From Nautilus pompilius (lineage: Eukaryota; Mollusca; Cephalopoda; Nautilida; Nautilidae), in contig JACATO010001115.1 of NCBI GenBank assembly GCA_018389105.1, positions 186,001 through 250,000 of the forward strand: a stretch of 64,000 bases of DNA. Reading direction: 5' to 3'. The stretch's first letter is position 1; each line of letters opens with the position of its first letter. Positions 1-13,178 of this stretch are shown piece after piece. Position numbers and translations under genes: made by a program. Under the pieces are notes generated by a model, which saw only the letters and a list, made by a program, of their open reading frames with translations, ran no database searches and was not told the DNA's origin.

Positions 1-568
1 AGAGAATTGGGTACCAAAGATTATCTTGGCAGCAAAGGTTCTGGATCTTCTCTTTGCCAATGTTTAGATTGTGATTACAATTTTTCATATTTGAGAACAT
101 GAAGGAGTTTGAAAATTGTTTGTTTGTTTTTGTTTTTTTAAGTTTTATTTTGAGTTTAAAATGTATTGAGAATATTAAGATCTGCTCATTTTTTTAAAAA
201 AAAAAAGAAAGTGTTTGTCAGGTTTCATAAAGCTCAGTGGTTCAACAAAGAATGTGAGTAGTCAAGCTCTCGAAATGTGGCACCTCGGAAAAAATGTACC
301 AATGTTGCCTGTGAGAACCTGGGAACTGCTACTTTTAGCTAAATTATAGCATCAGAGGTGTGCTCGTTCATTCATAGTTAGAATTTTTCTTTTAAAAGAT
401 TTCTTTGATGGTTTTATTGATATAATAAATTGGAGTTTTCGTGTTGGTGTTTAACCGAGATGATGCAATAGCAACAACAGGTAGAAAAATGTCTAGCTTC
501 AAGTTAGCCATCAGCTGCAGATTCATGTTGAGAGAGCTGATCACTAATCTCATCAGACCATCTTTCAG
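1..568. other. Intron of TRMT6 upstream of the first visible exon
   Basis: AT-rich sequence with poly-T and poly-A runs. I see no coding exon here. The open frame running into the exon at 569 (from 441) lacks family similarity before the acceptor ending at 568, so it is read as intron. The first TRMT6 exon or exons must lie to the left of the window. Confidence 0.55.
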
Positions 569-3500
569 GCCAGTATTTGTGGACAAAATCCAGTTTACCT
601 TAGATGAAATTATTGGCCAGCCTTATGGTTCAAAATTTGCTCTGAAAAACGGAAAGATGGTGAAAGTAGATGGAAAACAAATGGATTGTATTGACCTACA
701 AGGTATTGTATTTTTGTATTTTAGAACAAGACCTACTTTGTTTGTTTGATTCCCTCCTGTTAATTTTATTAATAAATACAACATACTTTTGTCATATTTT
801 CCGTGTTTGTTATAAACTTATTTTTTCAGCCTATACTTGAGTTTATTAGAGAAAAAACAGCTGAAGTAATTTATCTTCAATATACAAAAACTTTTATTTT
901 TTAATAAATCATTTTGCTGAATGTAAAATATAGCATGGAAATATTCTGAGTTGACTGGAAATAGTATTGAGAATGTAAACATTGCAATTGTTCACTTATA
1001 AAATCTCTCATTTTAAAAATGTCTTAATAAATTTATCCATATCTGATAAATAATATTTTATATAAAAATGGAATTCTATTGAGTTTATACTTTCAGCCAA
1101 AACTAATTTAAAAAATTTTTGTAGTAAGGTACATTCTCGTGTACATTTAAAAAATATTACAGTAAATACTGAAAGTCAAATTGTGAAATAGAATTTAATT
1201 AATATAAACTAGAATACATTTATACTATTTCTCAGTGGTCAATTTTTAAAAAAAAATTAAATCTAATTTATTATCTCTCAAAGACATAGCTTTGTTTGTT
1301 TGTTTTGGTCAAATTTGTAAAGGGCTCACTTGTGTTAAACCTTGAGACTTATATTTACCATGATCCAAGGTAATGAAATTGGTCTTCTGTGGTATGCACT
1401 GTGATTTAAGGCAGATAAATTGATTTTCCTCTAAAATGGATTGCACTGGATACGGAATATTTCATGATATCTCAAACAACACTTGTTGTTGTTGTTCTTC
1501 ATTAAATTTTAGGTTTTTCTTTCTTTCCTTTTTTATTTTGTATTTAAGAGTATGGAAAAGGGATAGACAACAGAAATCTGGTTGGTCGGGACAGTAACCA
1601 GAAATTATCACATGATGAGATACAGTCAATGAAGAAGAGTGGAGTTGATGGAGAAGTAAGCGAATTAGTTAAATTAAAGATATTTGTACACTAAATTTGA
1701 TAGTTGTAGTAAATTTTTTGCCTGTTTCTTTAAGAACAGTTTCAGACACCTGATTTGCTTGTTATTTTGCTAAGTTATAAATTACATTATCCTCTTGATG
1801 ATATCCTGTTTTGACATCCTGTGCTTCTATTAGTATAATTATTATTGTTGTTCAGAAAGTTAAAAAAAAAACAAAGAGTCAATTTAGTGTTTTATCACAT
1901 TTGCTAAATTAACTTATAAGAATTTAAAGATAGAATTACTTTTATGGCACTGATATCTAAACCAAAGTGGGAATGATTTTGCTTTGATCTACAATTTTGT
2001 TATGTGCTAAGAACTGTTTTTCTTTTCTATAAGTTAGTTTTGATTATTACACTAAGGGAACAAAATATATATAGCATACAATAATATAATAAAAAACTAA
2101 AATTGACAAAACAATTACAATATTTTTTATTTCTACCAATTAGTAAGCTTCACTGCTACTTAAATAATAATCTATAATTGAACTCTTGCTACAGCTAGTT
2201 TTTGTTGTAATTGAATTACTCTATTATATTTTAGAGAGAGTGAGTGTGATACGCAAGCATCTAACAGCAAACTTTATCCACACTATTTTAAGCTTTCCAG
2301 AAATAAATTACCAGGACTGTTACTGTACTCATAGCACTAAAGAGTACTACAAAGGGCTTAACCTGTAAAATAGTATATTGTAAGCTTACTAATGTTAAAT
2401 GTTGCTGGTATAATTGATTAAAGATTATAAATATGCTATGATCAACATGTAATTTCTGTATCAAAAGCCTGGATTGCTCTACCTTTCATGTTTGGGTGAT
2501 ATGTATTTGTATTAATTAAGAACTATGTTTGAATGTGGAGGAAGAAATCAGAAACAAATTCTTTTACTTATCACAGTGATTGATATCTTCATCTTTCAGA
2601 GTATTGTAGAACGACTGATAGAGAACAGTTCAACATTTCAGGATAAAACTGAATTCTCACAACAAAAATATGTCAAGAAAAAAAAGACTAAGTAAGTTTG
2701 AACGATTCTGGTAGTGCATCACTTGAGGAAGAATAAAATCTCAAGAAAAAGATTTTTTTTTCAGTTAGACAATATGAAAATGTATTTTAAAATGTGAATG
2801 AATATAGTTTTTAAGATGACAATAATTGAATAAAGTTGTCATTTACTTTGTCAAATTTTGTTGGCACACATTGTGCAACATAAAGTTTTTCATCATATAT
2901 GTTGTGATCTGTGCATTCATATGGTTGCTATGGAAGGACTGATTCCATCTGTAGAATAGAATTGATCTGGATGTAAATCTTTTTATCACGTTCTAGAATT
3001 CAACTCCCTTTTCATGATGATCACTTCCTAATCTCCATATCTCATATGATTTAGTGGAAATGTTTTCCATTGCATTTGTGATACCTTTCACTTCCCATTT
3101 TTCTGATAATCCAAGTTTAGAAATAAGCAAAATATTTCTCATAAGTCAAAGCTCCTATTGAAAACTTAAAAAAACTTATAGAAGTATATACGAACAAGGG
3201 AGGTAACTGCACCAAGAATAATATATCTGGTCAAATGAAATATTGCACAATTTTTGTCTGCTACTAGAATTGTTTGTGTTAAAAACCCATATATATATAT
3301 TTTTATCTGTAATCCAGTAAACAACAACTGTAGTAGTTATTAAGAGTTCAGTATGCTACTTGTCACATGACATTGATTATTACTGATATTACAGACACAC
3401 CATGATGTCCACAGTACTTTTTCCAACAACCAGGCTTTTAGCTGAAATGTACTTCAACAAATCTCCTGCTAGAATATGGTAAGTTTAAAGTTGTATCAAA

Positions 3501-6500
3501 AAATGCAGAGACTACATTCCCATAGTTTTTCTGATGGTAACAAAAATTAGCACCAACATTGGTATTAAGCAATCAGCTTTCTGTTAGATAAAATAATATT
3601 TGTGGCTGAGTCTTAAATGGTACCTGAATGTTCAAAAAATATATACATTTTGGCTTTATTTCAATGAACGAATAAGAATTTTTTTTGTGTTATAATTTGG
3701 CAACTTAAATATTTATTCAAGGGAGCACTTGGTTTGTTTGATATAGTTTGCATTGGTTCATTGGTTCTTTTTTTTTTAAATCAAACTGCGCTAATATAAT
3801 TGACAAACAAAAATTGAAAGTAAACCAATTGATTTACCCTTGCATTTCCAAAAAAAAATAACTTGTCTACTTTAATTATTGGGCTAAACCAAAATAAAAA
3901 AAATTCTGAAGATTTTCGAACTCTTTAAAATTAAGCCTTTAAGTTTAGTAGTATTTCTTTTTTTATTCTAATTTGCTGAAATGTATTTTGATTTTTTTAA
4001 TTGTGCAGCTATTTAAGACAAGATACTCTGGGACAGATACTAACATATGGAGACATCAGAGCTGGCATCAACGTGGCTGTCATGGAAACCTGCCTGGGGC
4101 TTGTGGTTGGTGCTGTCATGGAAAAGATGGGGGGTGAGGAATTCATTATCTAACAGAGGTTTTCCTTGAGGCATTCTTTTGCTGTTTTTACGAAAAGCAA
4201 AAAAAAAATTAATTCATAGGTCAAAGTATATAATTCTTGGCTGTTTATTTTTTTGTATGTGCAGTGTTTTCAAAAACATTTTTTGTAAAAAATAAATTAT
4301 ACTTGTTTACGGTGAAATATGCCCATAAAAAGTGTTGCTACCATCTGTCAAGAATGCACAGATAGATCAATTCATCAATGTGTACACCCATGTGATTCTA
4401 TAATCACATGTTATAATATGTTAGCAAAATTCAGTCAAACTAATGGAAGCTAGGGTACATCGTTGATTCTAGACTTGGAATACAAACAGCCATCTGACGA
4501 GGTTCTGTATAAATTTCTAAAGAACAGTATCAAATGCAGCTGTGGTGGAAGAGCATCTGTTAATTTAGTTTACAGTTTATTATGTAAAATTGTTTAAAAA
4601 CACTAAGTGAACTTGTCATAGGACTTCTTTCTAGTTATGATTTTGTTTTTTTTTTTTTTTTAAGTTGCTTTAACTGCTGTTATTCAGGTCATGGCAAGAT
4701 CATTCACATCTATCAAGACCATGTTCCATCAAGGTAAGTAAAATTTTATTACAGGCCTATGAAATTCAACAAAATCTTAGTTAAATGGAATACTTTTCTG
4801 AAGTAACTCAAGACTTTTTTTTTCACCTAAAAATTCATTTTGATTCTGAAACAAGATATCAGAGTTTTGAACCACATGAATTAGCTTCAGACTGTTTTCA
4901 TATCAGAACAAAGGTGCACAGTTTAATTTCTACCATCACAAATATTAACTGAAGAGAGATAAGATACATCAAGGCCAGAATGTTCAGTTGTTTTTGTTTT
5001 TTTAAATCACGTTCATAGACAATTTTTATACTTGGTCACTCTATCAGGTCTGCATAACCATGGAGATGCCACTTTGTTTCTTATCAATGCATCTTGATTT
5101 TCAGACCTGCTGTTGATTATTACAGTTTTGATGAACAACATCTTAACTCATTATATGGATTTCCTTTAAATCAGCTGAACTCACTCGGGTGTACTGAGCA
5201 TATGACAAAAGATATAGTAACTGCTGCTGGAAAATTAGAGAGCTTGGAAGATAGTATAGACAATAAAATAGGAGTAAAACAAGAAATGGAGAATGAATCT
5301 CATCATATCTCTGAGTTAGGGGGAAAAGTTGCTCTCAGTGAACGTAAAGAAGATGATACAGATCTGCAGTTAGGAGATTCCATTCTGGAAAGTTCTGTAA
5401 CTCCAGGGAAAAGGAAACTAAAGTCATGGGTAAGTAACATTTAAAAGTTGTTTTTGTTGTCTTTCTTACAGCATATTGAATAGAATTATTAAACGTTAAT
5501 TCATCTAAAATAGGAACCTGCCATTAAGACTACCCTTTTTTCAGTGAGCCAAAGGTGGTCTTGCTTTGAGCATTTAGAAGACACTTTCACTTTTTAGAAC
5601 AACTTTAAGATGATTAAACCTGGGAAAGAATATTTTTAATAATAATAATGTGGTACTACTGGCATGGAATGAACTGCCAGGAAAGGTCAAGTTGACTAAA
5701 CTGGTTAAAATTGTATAAGTTTGCTCTTATTTCTAATAATTCCACTATACTAAGTTTGTGTGAACAGCATAGTGTCATTAAACAGGAAAAGACTTTGGTA
5801 TTTGTGCATATTAACTTGTTAATTATTGCATTGTCTTCTTCAGGATATCACAAAAGAAAAGAGGAGAGAACAGCAGGCCAGGAAAATCACAGAAGCACGG
5901 GGGTTATTAGTGGATAAAAAACTTGACTGGTCAGTGATATTTCATATAATGTTGATTTACAAAAAGTATTTTTCATTTAAGTTTGTGATAAATTTTTTTT
6001 AAGATTTCAATACACACTTCTAACTTGATTTATTTCTAACATCCTTGGAATCTGTGAAAACATTTGATGATAATTAAACTGTAGAGTTGAAAAAGTTATC
6101 AACAGCTATAACAGTATTATATTGGCATTTTGTCTCTCTGCTGTGCCTGTTCTCAGCTGGGGCTTGAACCAATACCTATCTATCTTTGGTTTTTTTCATG
6201 CACTAACAGAATTACATTGTATTGTTCCAGCTTGATTGTAGCATGCAAGTTTCATCCCACACCTATCGTGCTAAGTCTTGTGGACTGTGTGGCTCCCTCT
6301 AGACCCATCATTGTTTACTCTCAGTACAAAGAGGTAGGTCTATTATCCATAACCTGTATATATATAAAAAAAAAAAATTATTGATAAATAAGTGCTTTAA
6401 CAACAATCTGAAATAAATTACAGAACGGCAGATTTTCTTTTTTGAAAGGGCTAAGAAGTTTGATATTTTATAAGCTCTTCTGTTTTTTTAGCATTTTTGC

Positions 6501-9500
6501 TTGTTACTACAAAAACTAAAATTTAAAAAAGAACTAAATTTTTAATCTCTAATTTAGTGCTTTTCATATATGGTTTATTACTAATATAAAAAGCCATTCT
6601 TAATGTACTTTTTACTACTAAAAATGTATAATACAGGGTGACTAAAGTCCATGCACAGCTTTAAACTTTAATACTGCTGATATACACATAGACACAAACA
6701 GTAAACAGCATATGAAAGCATAAATATTGAAGTTTTTTAATACGCTGCATTACAAATGTCTAGGTCTCAACATACCTGCCTTCTTTCATGATACATCATT
6801 CAGTCTGATCTTCCAAATGTCTGAAAAATCTAGTTTCTGAGGAATTGCATTGGTAATCCTGGCCTTAAGTTCAACCAGCAAATGTGGTTTTGAGAAGTAA
6901 ACAACATTTTTAGCAAGATTCCCATCAAAATAGTAGTTTAATGGGTGGAAGGGACAGGTCAGGTTATAACAAGGCCAAACAATCTGTCCATTTGTCAATC
7001 TATTTGGCTTGGAAGATTTCAGATAAAAATTTTGACATTCAAAGCATAGTGGCAGGAATCAAAATCTTGCTGAAAGGTGTTATTCCAAAGATTTAATTGT
7101 CTTAGCTCAGCTATAAAGAAATTCTGCAATATTTCAAGGTAATATTCAACATCAACTTTTGTTTTTCTTTCAAAAAAAAAAAAGACTTTTGTGAGTTTTT
7201 GTTTCCAGTCTTTGCATGGCTTTTCTTTTTCCCCAAATGCAGCATTTGTGTCAGTTAACTTTGCCACTAACGTAGAATGCTGCCTCATCAGAAAATGTCA
7301 GCTCATCTGGCAACCCAGAATTCCTGGTTTTTTTTTATTGAAACTGTTTACAGAAATCTAACCTCATGGTAACATTTAAACCATCTGAATCTTGTAAGTA
7401 TGTTCATGCAAAGTCACAGAATTTTGTGTACAGTTGACTGTTCATTGGATGCATGTCATAGTGATTTGTGGACTCCTATCAAATGCTTCCTAGACAATGG
7501 CTGCAGTTTTTTCACTATGTTAAGCCTCCCAGATCAAGGTCTATCCATCACTGATCCAGTTTTTAAAAATATTTTTCATCTAATTGCTAACTGAGTTCCT
7601 ATGTGGTGCATCTTTCTGGTAATGAGCAGTAAATTTCCCACAGCTATTATGAACATCAGTCCTGCTAGCTATAAAAAGTTTACCTTTTTTCTGCTGCTGT
7701 CATTTTTAGTCAGATTTCAGATATGAATTGAATTAACATAAAGGAAAACAAATATTTATTCTTTTGTATGCTGTTCACTGTTTTATTATGTGATTTCCCC
7801 ACCCCACACCCCAAATTATCAGACCAAAAAAACTAAGCAACATATTTTGTCTGTCTGTCTTCATAACTAGGATGTTATGCAAACATGTCATCCCAGTAAA
7901 AATCTTTGCCTGCAGTTGTAGTGGTTCAATTATTATTTGTCTGGTTAATGGTTTTAGAAATTGCCATTACAAGACAAAAATCCTAAATGCAAGATTCTTT
8001 AGCAAAAAATGTCCCTTTTTTAATTTCAGCCCCTGATAGATTGTTATGCCCAGATGAGAGAGGCAGGAGGGGCTGTCAACTTCAGGCTGTCAGAGACATG
8101 GCTCAGGGAGTATCAGGTATGCCTTTCCATCAGTTATTATACAGACTGCAAATGAATCATTTCCTCATGGTGAAGACAGTAAAAGAACATTTTTCTGAGG
8201 TTGACAAGTGTGGTAGGATGATATGCCATTTCAGACAGATGAGCTAAAAAACGATAGCCATCCATATAAGGTATCATTTTTTTATTACATATTGATATTT
8301 TTGGATTGTTATCCTCTTTGTTATTTTCATCACTACGTTTCAACCAGTGGAGTCTTCCAGTGCCCTGGCTGAGGATTGAAACTTTATTACTAATGTTTGA
8401 GCGCAGTACTCTTATCCACTTGGGTGTAGAGGTAGCCATATCAGACTTGCTAATTGGATCTGCTATTAGAGCCATGTACACAGCTTCCTTGATCTTATGT
8501 AAACGGAAATTTCATTCCGTAGTGGCCGATGGTTTTCCTTTTCGCTCCATACATATTCTGCCATTCCTGATTTTGTTGTTTCACCCCTGACAATGGTTTT
8601 GCAGTGTTCCTCAAGCCTGATCTTCAGAGAGCATCCCGTTTCAGCCTTGTAGGCTCTCCCACAGTTGCATGGAACGTTGTATATGCAGTTCTTGGCACTA
8701 TCCATTTTTGAGTCCTACTGAAAAGAACATAATGGAAATGCTCACATTCTGTGTGAGGACAAGATAGCAATGGGCTCCACACTATCACCTATAATGGCCA
8801 CTTCTTCCTCGTTCTTCAGATGGTGACACCAATCGTCTTAATAAACATAGCCATTCTCCTGAGAGCCTCCAGGTCTCTGAAGAGTTTATCCCTCACTGGT
8901 ATCGATGCTAGCCGCATGGCTCATTGGAGTCCCTCCTGCATTGGGCAGTCTTGGAGTAGGTGCTGAGTGGTCATCAGAGCTGTGTTACAGGGACACATCT
9001 CCAACTGGCCAATTTTCAGCTTGTTGTACATATGTGCATTTAGCCAGTTATGATAACCTGCTCTGATCTGCTGAGGTAGTGGTAGTTATCAGAGGTGTTG
9101 TAGTTTGAGTGCTCCTGTCTCCACTTTCTGTTGTAGATTGTCTTAATGACAGTTTTCTCATCACAGTAAGACAACTGCTTGTTCTGCTCTAGTTGGCCTC
9201 CTTCCTTCACCAATTTGTCAGCATTCTCATTACCCTGGATTTCACACTGTAAGATCACGGGTGTCTGCATGGCTAATTCCACCATGGAAGCTTTGAGGTC
9301 GTTTAGTTCCTTCTGTTGAGGCTGCTGGAAAGCATACAGGACAGAGAAGGCATCTGTGAAGATGATGACATTAGACTTTGTTCTTGGTAAATTGGCAGAA
9401 ATATCTTCTGCTGCTGTCTTTAGTGCCTCCGCTTCTGCCCGGAAGTTAGTGGAAAATTTCCCTGTTGCCACTCTGATGCAGCTGCCTCATCATTGTACTT

Positions 9501-12500
9501 GATGTATATTCAACCTCCATCCTCGGTGGCTTCAGTTGCAGAGCGGTCCATGCATGTGTGGGTCCACTTGTTCTCTGGATATCTGGTGCTGATGAATTCC
9601 AGCGTTAGGGCTTTTCTCTCCTGATCAGTCTGTAGGCCCTGGTATAAGCGTGTTGATAGTTGGGCGTTGGTCTTTATTCCATGAGGGTATCATCACAACT
9701 GGAGAAATTGCGTTTGGTTTCAGGATGATCCTTTTCTAGTATTTTGCTCTGTGCAACGAAGTTTAACCTCTTGAGTCTACCTTTCTTTGGCTGGCTCATG
9801 TGCTGATTCATGGCGTGATCTTGTAGCCTTTTGAATTTTGCTGCTTGCATCAGAACTTGGCATCTCTACTGTCCTCTAAGGGTTGGATTCCTGTAATAGT
9901 CTCCATGGCAGAGATAGGCTCATGGCTTGGTTTTGGACTCTTGAAAGTTTATCCATGTTGTATTTGGCTGCTGTTGAGCTTGCAGCCATACCATACTCTT
10001 CCAATGTAGAGTTTCTTCAGCACCTTCTGATCAGAGCCCCAGTTGGTTCTTCCAGGTGAGACTGCAATCTAGGGTTACTCCAAGGTACATTGATGTGTCT
10101 CCTTTCTGCAGTCCTTGCCCATTTAGCTGTAGTCTTACTCTGTGGTCAGTACGATAGGCTGAAGACAGTGTAGGTTGTTTTCTTTTCGTTTATTTTTTAC
10201 AAGCCATGTGCTTGCCCAGGGCTTGTTGGAACCTGTAGTTTGCAGTGGTGATGTGCTCTTTGCTGCACCACAGTGTAAGGTCGTCTGCATTGATGGCTCC
10301 GAATGAAGATGAGGAAAAGTGTAGGTGACAGGACTCCTCCTCCTGGAATACCTTGTTTCAGGATTCTCTTTTTACTAACATGGTAATGGCCACTATTTAC
10401 ATGGAATACTTTGAAGACATAGCTCTAAGAACTGCACCATTACAACCTGCAGCTTGGCTTAAATATGTTGATGACACCTTTGTCCTCTGGCAACATCAGA
10501 AGGATGTCCAGGTCCTACTGGACAATGTGAATTCCCTCAGAACATTGAGACAGTTCATCATGAAAAGAGAAAATAACAACCAACTCTCATTCCTGGATGT
10601 GCTAGTACAGTGCACAGAGATTGAATTGAAGACATCTGTGTATCACAAGCCTACATCCACAGGACTACTTCAACTCCTACCACCCATACAGTGTAAAGAA
10701 AGGCAGCATCAGGTTAAAACCATCTGTACCAATGCAAAGACCTACCACCAAGTGATGACCCACATAGAGAAAACATTCCTGAGAAACAATTATCCTTAAA
10801 GCTCTGTAAGACCAACACCCATTTTCAGTCAAGAGGAACAGGTAAAATCAAGTGCCACCCTGACTCTTCCCTATAGCGGAGGCTTAGCAATGAAAATTAA
10901 AAGAATCTCTGGACAACACAACATCAGAATGGTCTTCAGAAGTAACACCACACACTGTAGTGCCAAGAACTGCATATACAACGTTCCATGCAACTGTGGG
11001 AGAGCCTACAAGGCTGAAACAGGATGCTCTCTGAAGATCAGGCTTGAGGAACACTGCAAAGCCATTGTCAGGGGTGAAACAACAAAATCAGGAATGGCAG
11101 AACATGTATGGAGCAAAAAAGAAAACCATCGGCCACTGTGGAATGAAATTTCCATAACTGACAGGGAACCACATTATAAATTACGTAAGATCAAGGAAGC
11201 TGTGTACATGGCTACCTCTACACTAATGTCCCATGGGACAGTGCCCAAATGATAGTAATAAAATTTCGTGATTTCAATCCTCAGCCAAGGCACTGGGTTT
11301 GGCATGTTTATACAGGTACATCTTCGTGGAAGATTTAATTTTTTTTCCATAAATAAATTCAAACAGTGAAACTTTCATATATTCTAGATTCATTACACAT
11401 AAAGTGAAATATTTTTTTTGTTTCAATTTTGATTATGGCTTACAGCTCATGAAAATCAAAAATCCACTATCTCATTCTAATATTTAATTTCATAAGATCA
11501 ATAAAAAAAATTTTAAAAAAGGATTTATAATATAGAAATGTCAAACTTCTGAAAAGTATGTTCATTTATGCACTCAATACTTGGTCGGGGCGGCATGGCA
11601 TGGAGATGATCAGCCTGTAGCACTGCTGAGGTATTATGGAAGCCCAGGTGCTTTGATAGCGGCCTTCAGCTCATCTGTATTGTTGGGTCTGGTGTCTCTC
11701 ATCTTCCTCTTGACAGAATTTATGGGGTTCAGGTCAGGTGAGTTGGCTGGCCAATCAAGCACAGTAATACCATGGTCAGCAAACCAGTTACTAGTAGTTT
11801 TGGCACTGTGGGCAGGTGCCAAGTCCTGCTGGAAAAGGAAACCAACATCTCCATAAAGCTTGTCAGCAGACGGAAGCAGGAAGTGCTCTAAAATTTCCTG
11901 GTAGATGGCTGTGTTGACTTTGAACTTGACAAAACAGTGGACCAACACCAGCAGATGACATGGCACCCAAATCATCACTGAATGTGGAAACTTCACACTG
12001 GACTTCAAGCAACTTGGATTCTGTCCTCTCCACTCTTCCTCTAGACTGTGGGACCTTGATTTCCAAATGAAATGCAAAATTTATTTTTATCTGAAAAGAG
12101 GACTTTGGACCACTGAGCAACGGTCCAGTTCTTTTTCTCCTTAGCCCAGGTAAGACGCTTCTGATGTTGTCTCTGTTTCAGTAGTGGCTTGACACTAGGA
12201 ATGCGACACTTGTAGCCCATTTCCTGGACACGTCTGTGCGTGGTGGCTATTGATGCACTGATTCCAGCCTCAGTCCACTCCTTGTGAAGCTCCTCCAAGT
12301 TCTTGAATCGGCTTTGCTTGACAATCCTCTCAAGGCTGCGGTCATCCCTCTTGCTTGTGCACCTTTTCCTACCACACTTTTCCCTTCCAGCCACTTTTCC
12401 ATGAATATGCTTTGATACAGCACTGTGAACAGCCAGCCCTTTCAGCAATGACCTTCTGTGGCTTACCCTCCTTGTGGAGGGTTTCAATGAGTGTCCTCTG

Positions 12501-13040
12501 GACAACTGTCAAGTCAGCAGTCTTCCCCATGATTGTGGTTGTGTGTACTGAACCAGACAGAGATCCATGGTATTTATGCCGCACAAATAGTGATTTACTC
12601 AAACTCGAAATGGAATATTCTAATATTTTGAGAGATGTTTTTTCTAATTTTTTTTAGCTGTAGGCTGTAATTATCAAAATTAAAATTAAAAAATGCTTGA
12701 AACATTTTAGTTTACATGTAATGAGTCTAGAATATATACAATTTTCACTTTCTGAAATAACTGACAAAAAATATTGAACTCTTCCATGATATTCCACTGG
12801 TTGAAACATAGTGATGAAAATAACAAAGATGAGAATAACAGTCATCAGTAATTTTGTTTTGATGCACATCAGAAGTATCCGTCCACAAACTTCGATAAAC
12901 AGTTTGTAAAAACATGTTACAGATGTGAAAGTATTTTTCCTTTCCATTAACAGGTGCTTCCAGAACGAACACACCCACTGGTAAACATGAGTGGGACAGG
13001 AGGGTATTTGCTGCTGGCTACAACAGTGATCAAGTCTTAA
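569..13040 (+). CDS. TRMT6: tRNA (adenine-58-N1) methyltransferase non-catalytic subunit TRM6 (5' partial, 11 exons)
   Basis: TRM6 pairs with catalytic TRM61 to make m1A58 in the T-loop of tRNAs, mainly in the nucleus. Visible exons: 569-702, 1549-1655, 2600-2691, 3395-3478, 4009-4133, 4688-4733, 5105-5429, 5844-5929, 6231-6333, 8030-8116 and 12954-13040. All have GT-AG borders and matching phases. The joined frame gives 424 residues and ends in TAA at 13038-13040. Family landmarks in order: IGQPYGSKF, IDNRNLV, LIENSSTFQDKTEF, GDIRAG with VMETCLGLVVGAVMEKMGG, SLYGFPLNQL, an acidic insert, a basic helix (EKRREQQARK), KFHPTPIVLSLVDCVAPSRP, RLSETWLREYQ and MSGTGGYLL. The N-terminal exon is missing, and the C-terminus stops soon after the GGYLL motif, earlier than I recall for human. 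The last intron (8117-12953) is swollen by a transposon nest. Family assignment is very secure; exact exon edges were judged by eye. Confidence 0.95.
6640..7740 (-). mobile_element. Decayed mariner/Tc-type (IS630 superfamily) transposase relic
   Basis: Read on the minus strand, frame-jumping translation recovers transposase landmarks in the right order: LQDSDGLNV, then TFSDEAAFYVSGKVN (first catalytic Asp region), then FQQDFDSCHYALNV (second Asp), then WPCYNLTCPFHPLNYYF, where the usual SPDLTPLD-like motif is eroded. Stops and frameshifts break the frame at least three times, so it is dead. A start such as acagggtgactaaagtcc near 6634 resembles a terminal repeat of such elements, but I did not find its partner. 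It lies in a TRMT6 intron. Confidence 0.7.
8246..8710 (-). mobile_element. Penelope-like element fragment (C-terminal part), inverted
   Basis: The minus-strand frame from 8705 to 8466 reads AKNCIYNVPCNCGRAYKAET followed by a helix ending RLEEHCK. This is the pattern of the GIY-YIG-type endonuclease at the C-terminus of Penelope-like retroelements. The expected YIG triplet reads YKA here. It is a near copy, in inverted orientation, of 10963-11215. The flank towards 8300 also matches the 3' flank of the other copy in reverse complement (shared tttcaatcctcagcca). Confidence 0.75.
8740..10352 (-). mobile_element. RNase H-bearing non-LTR retrotransposon (LINE) relic
   Basis: Minus-strand translation near 10340 gives the reverse transcriptase stretch GGVLSPTLFLIF, then, after a frame slip, INADDLTLWCSKEH (the catalytic YADD-type box, here NADD). 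Further on come QLNGQGLQKGDTSMYLGVTL and, from 9471 to 9040, an RNase H-like domain with AEAEALKTAAED, VIIFTDAFSVLYAF and the end motif GNENADKLVKEGG. The tail continues as HMYNKLKIGQLEMCPCNTAL, a cysteine-containing end typical of this kind of LINE. Several frameshifts and stops make it non-functional. It lies between two Penelope fragments of opposite orientation. Confidence 0.8.
10353..11300 (+). mobile_element. Penelope-like element fragment with RT core and endonuclease remnant
   Basis: The open frame 10353-10799 carries the reverse transcriptase palm box WLKYVDDTFVLW and the following NNQLSFLDVLV motif, both typical of Penelope-like elements. After a stop, 10890-11252 encodes the downstream endonuclease-like domain (IYNVPCNCGRAYKAETG, then RLEEHC). 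The Y-I-G triplet of GIY-YIG nucleases is Y-K-A, so cleavage activity is doubtful. The copy is 5'-truncated at the junction with the minus-strand LINE at about 10352. The terminal part is duplicated in inverted orientation at 8246-8710. Confidence 0.8.
11333..12785 (-). mobile_element. Tc1-like DNA transposon with long inverted repeats, broken transposase
   Basis: Arms of roughly 150-180 bp at about 11333-11510 and 12610-12785 are inverted copies of each other (shared ttctagattcattaca / ttctagactcattaca and tttcaattttgattatgg / ttttaattttgataatta). Between them the minus strand encodes a Tc1 transposase in pieces from about 12530 to 11634: an N-terminal helix-turn-helix (MGKTADLTVVQ), then VLFSDKNKF (first Asp), FQQDLAPAHSAKTT (second Asp) and WPANSPDLNPI. 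Straight after NPI the expected E-N-L-W is gone and the frame resumes at SVKRKMRDTRPNNTDEL, so the third catalytic residue (Glu) appears lost by a short in-frame deletion. Frameshifts between blocks confirm it is dead. It is the right-hand member of the TRMT6 intron nest. Confidence 0.85.
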
Positions 13041-13156
13041 CATCTGATGTAATCTAAAGCAGTAAATTTTTATAGTGCACAGTCTTTCTTGTTGTTTACA
13101 TAAAGTAAATCAACTGATGGTCATCAGCAGGAAGGCAGATTTCTAACAGGAACAGA

Positions 13157-13162
13157 AATAAA
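13157..13162 (+). promoter_or_regulatory. Probable poly(A) signal of TRMT6
   Basis: AATAAA lies 117 bases after the TRMT6 stop codon. No closer canonical hexamer was seen. It sits just upstream of the opposing CHURC1 signal. Confidence 0.5.
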
Positions 13163-13178
13163 CTATCATATACACTTG

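Noticed and set aside
441-568. Open frame extending upstream from the first visible TRMT6 exon
   Set aside because: It carries no TRMT6 similarity, and a good acceptor (tctttcag) at 561-568 marks where similarity begins.
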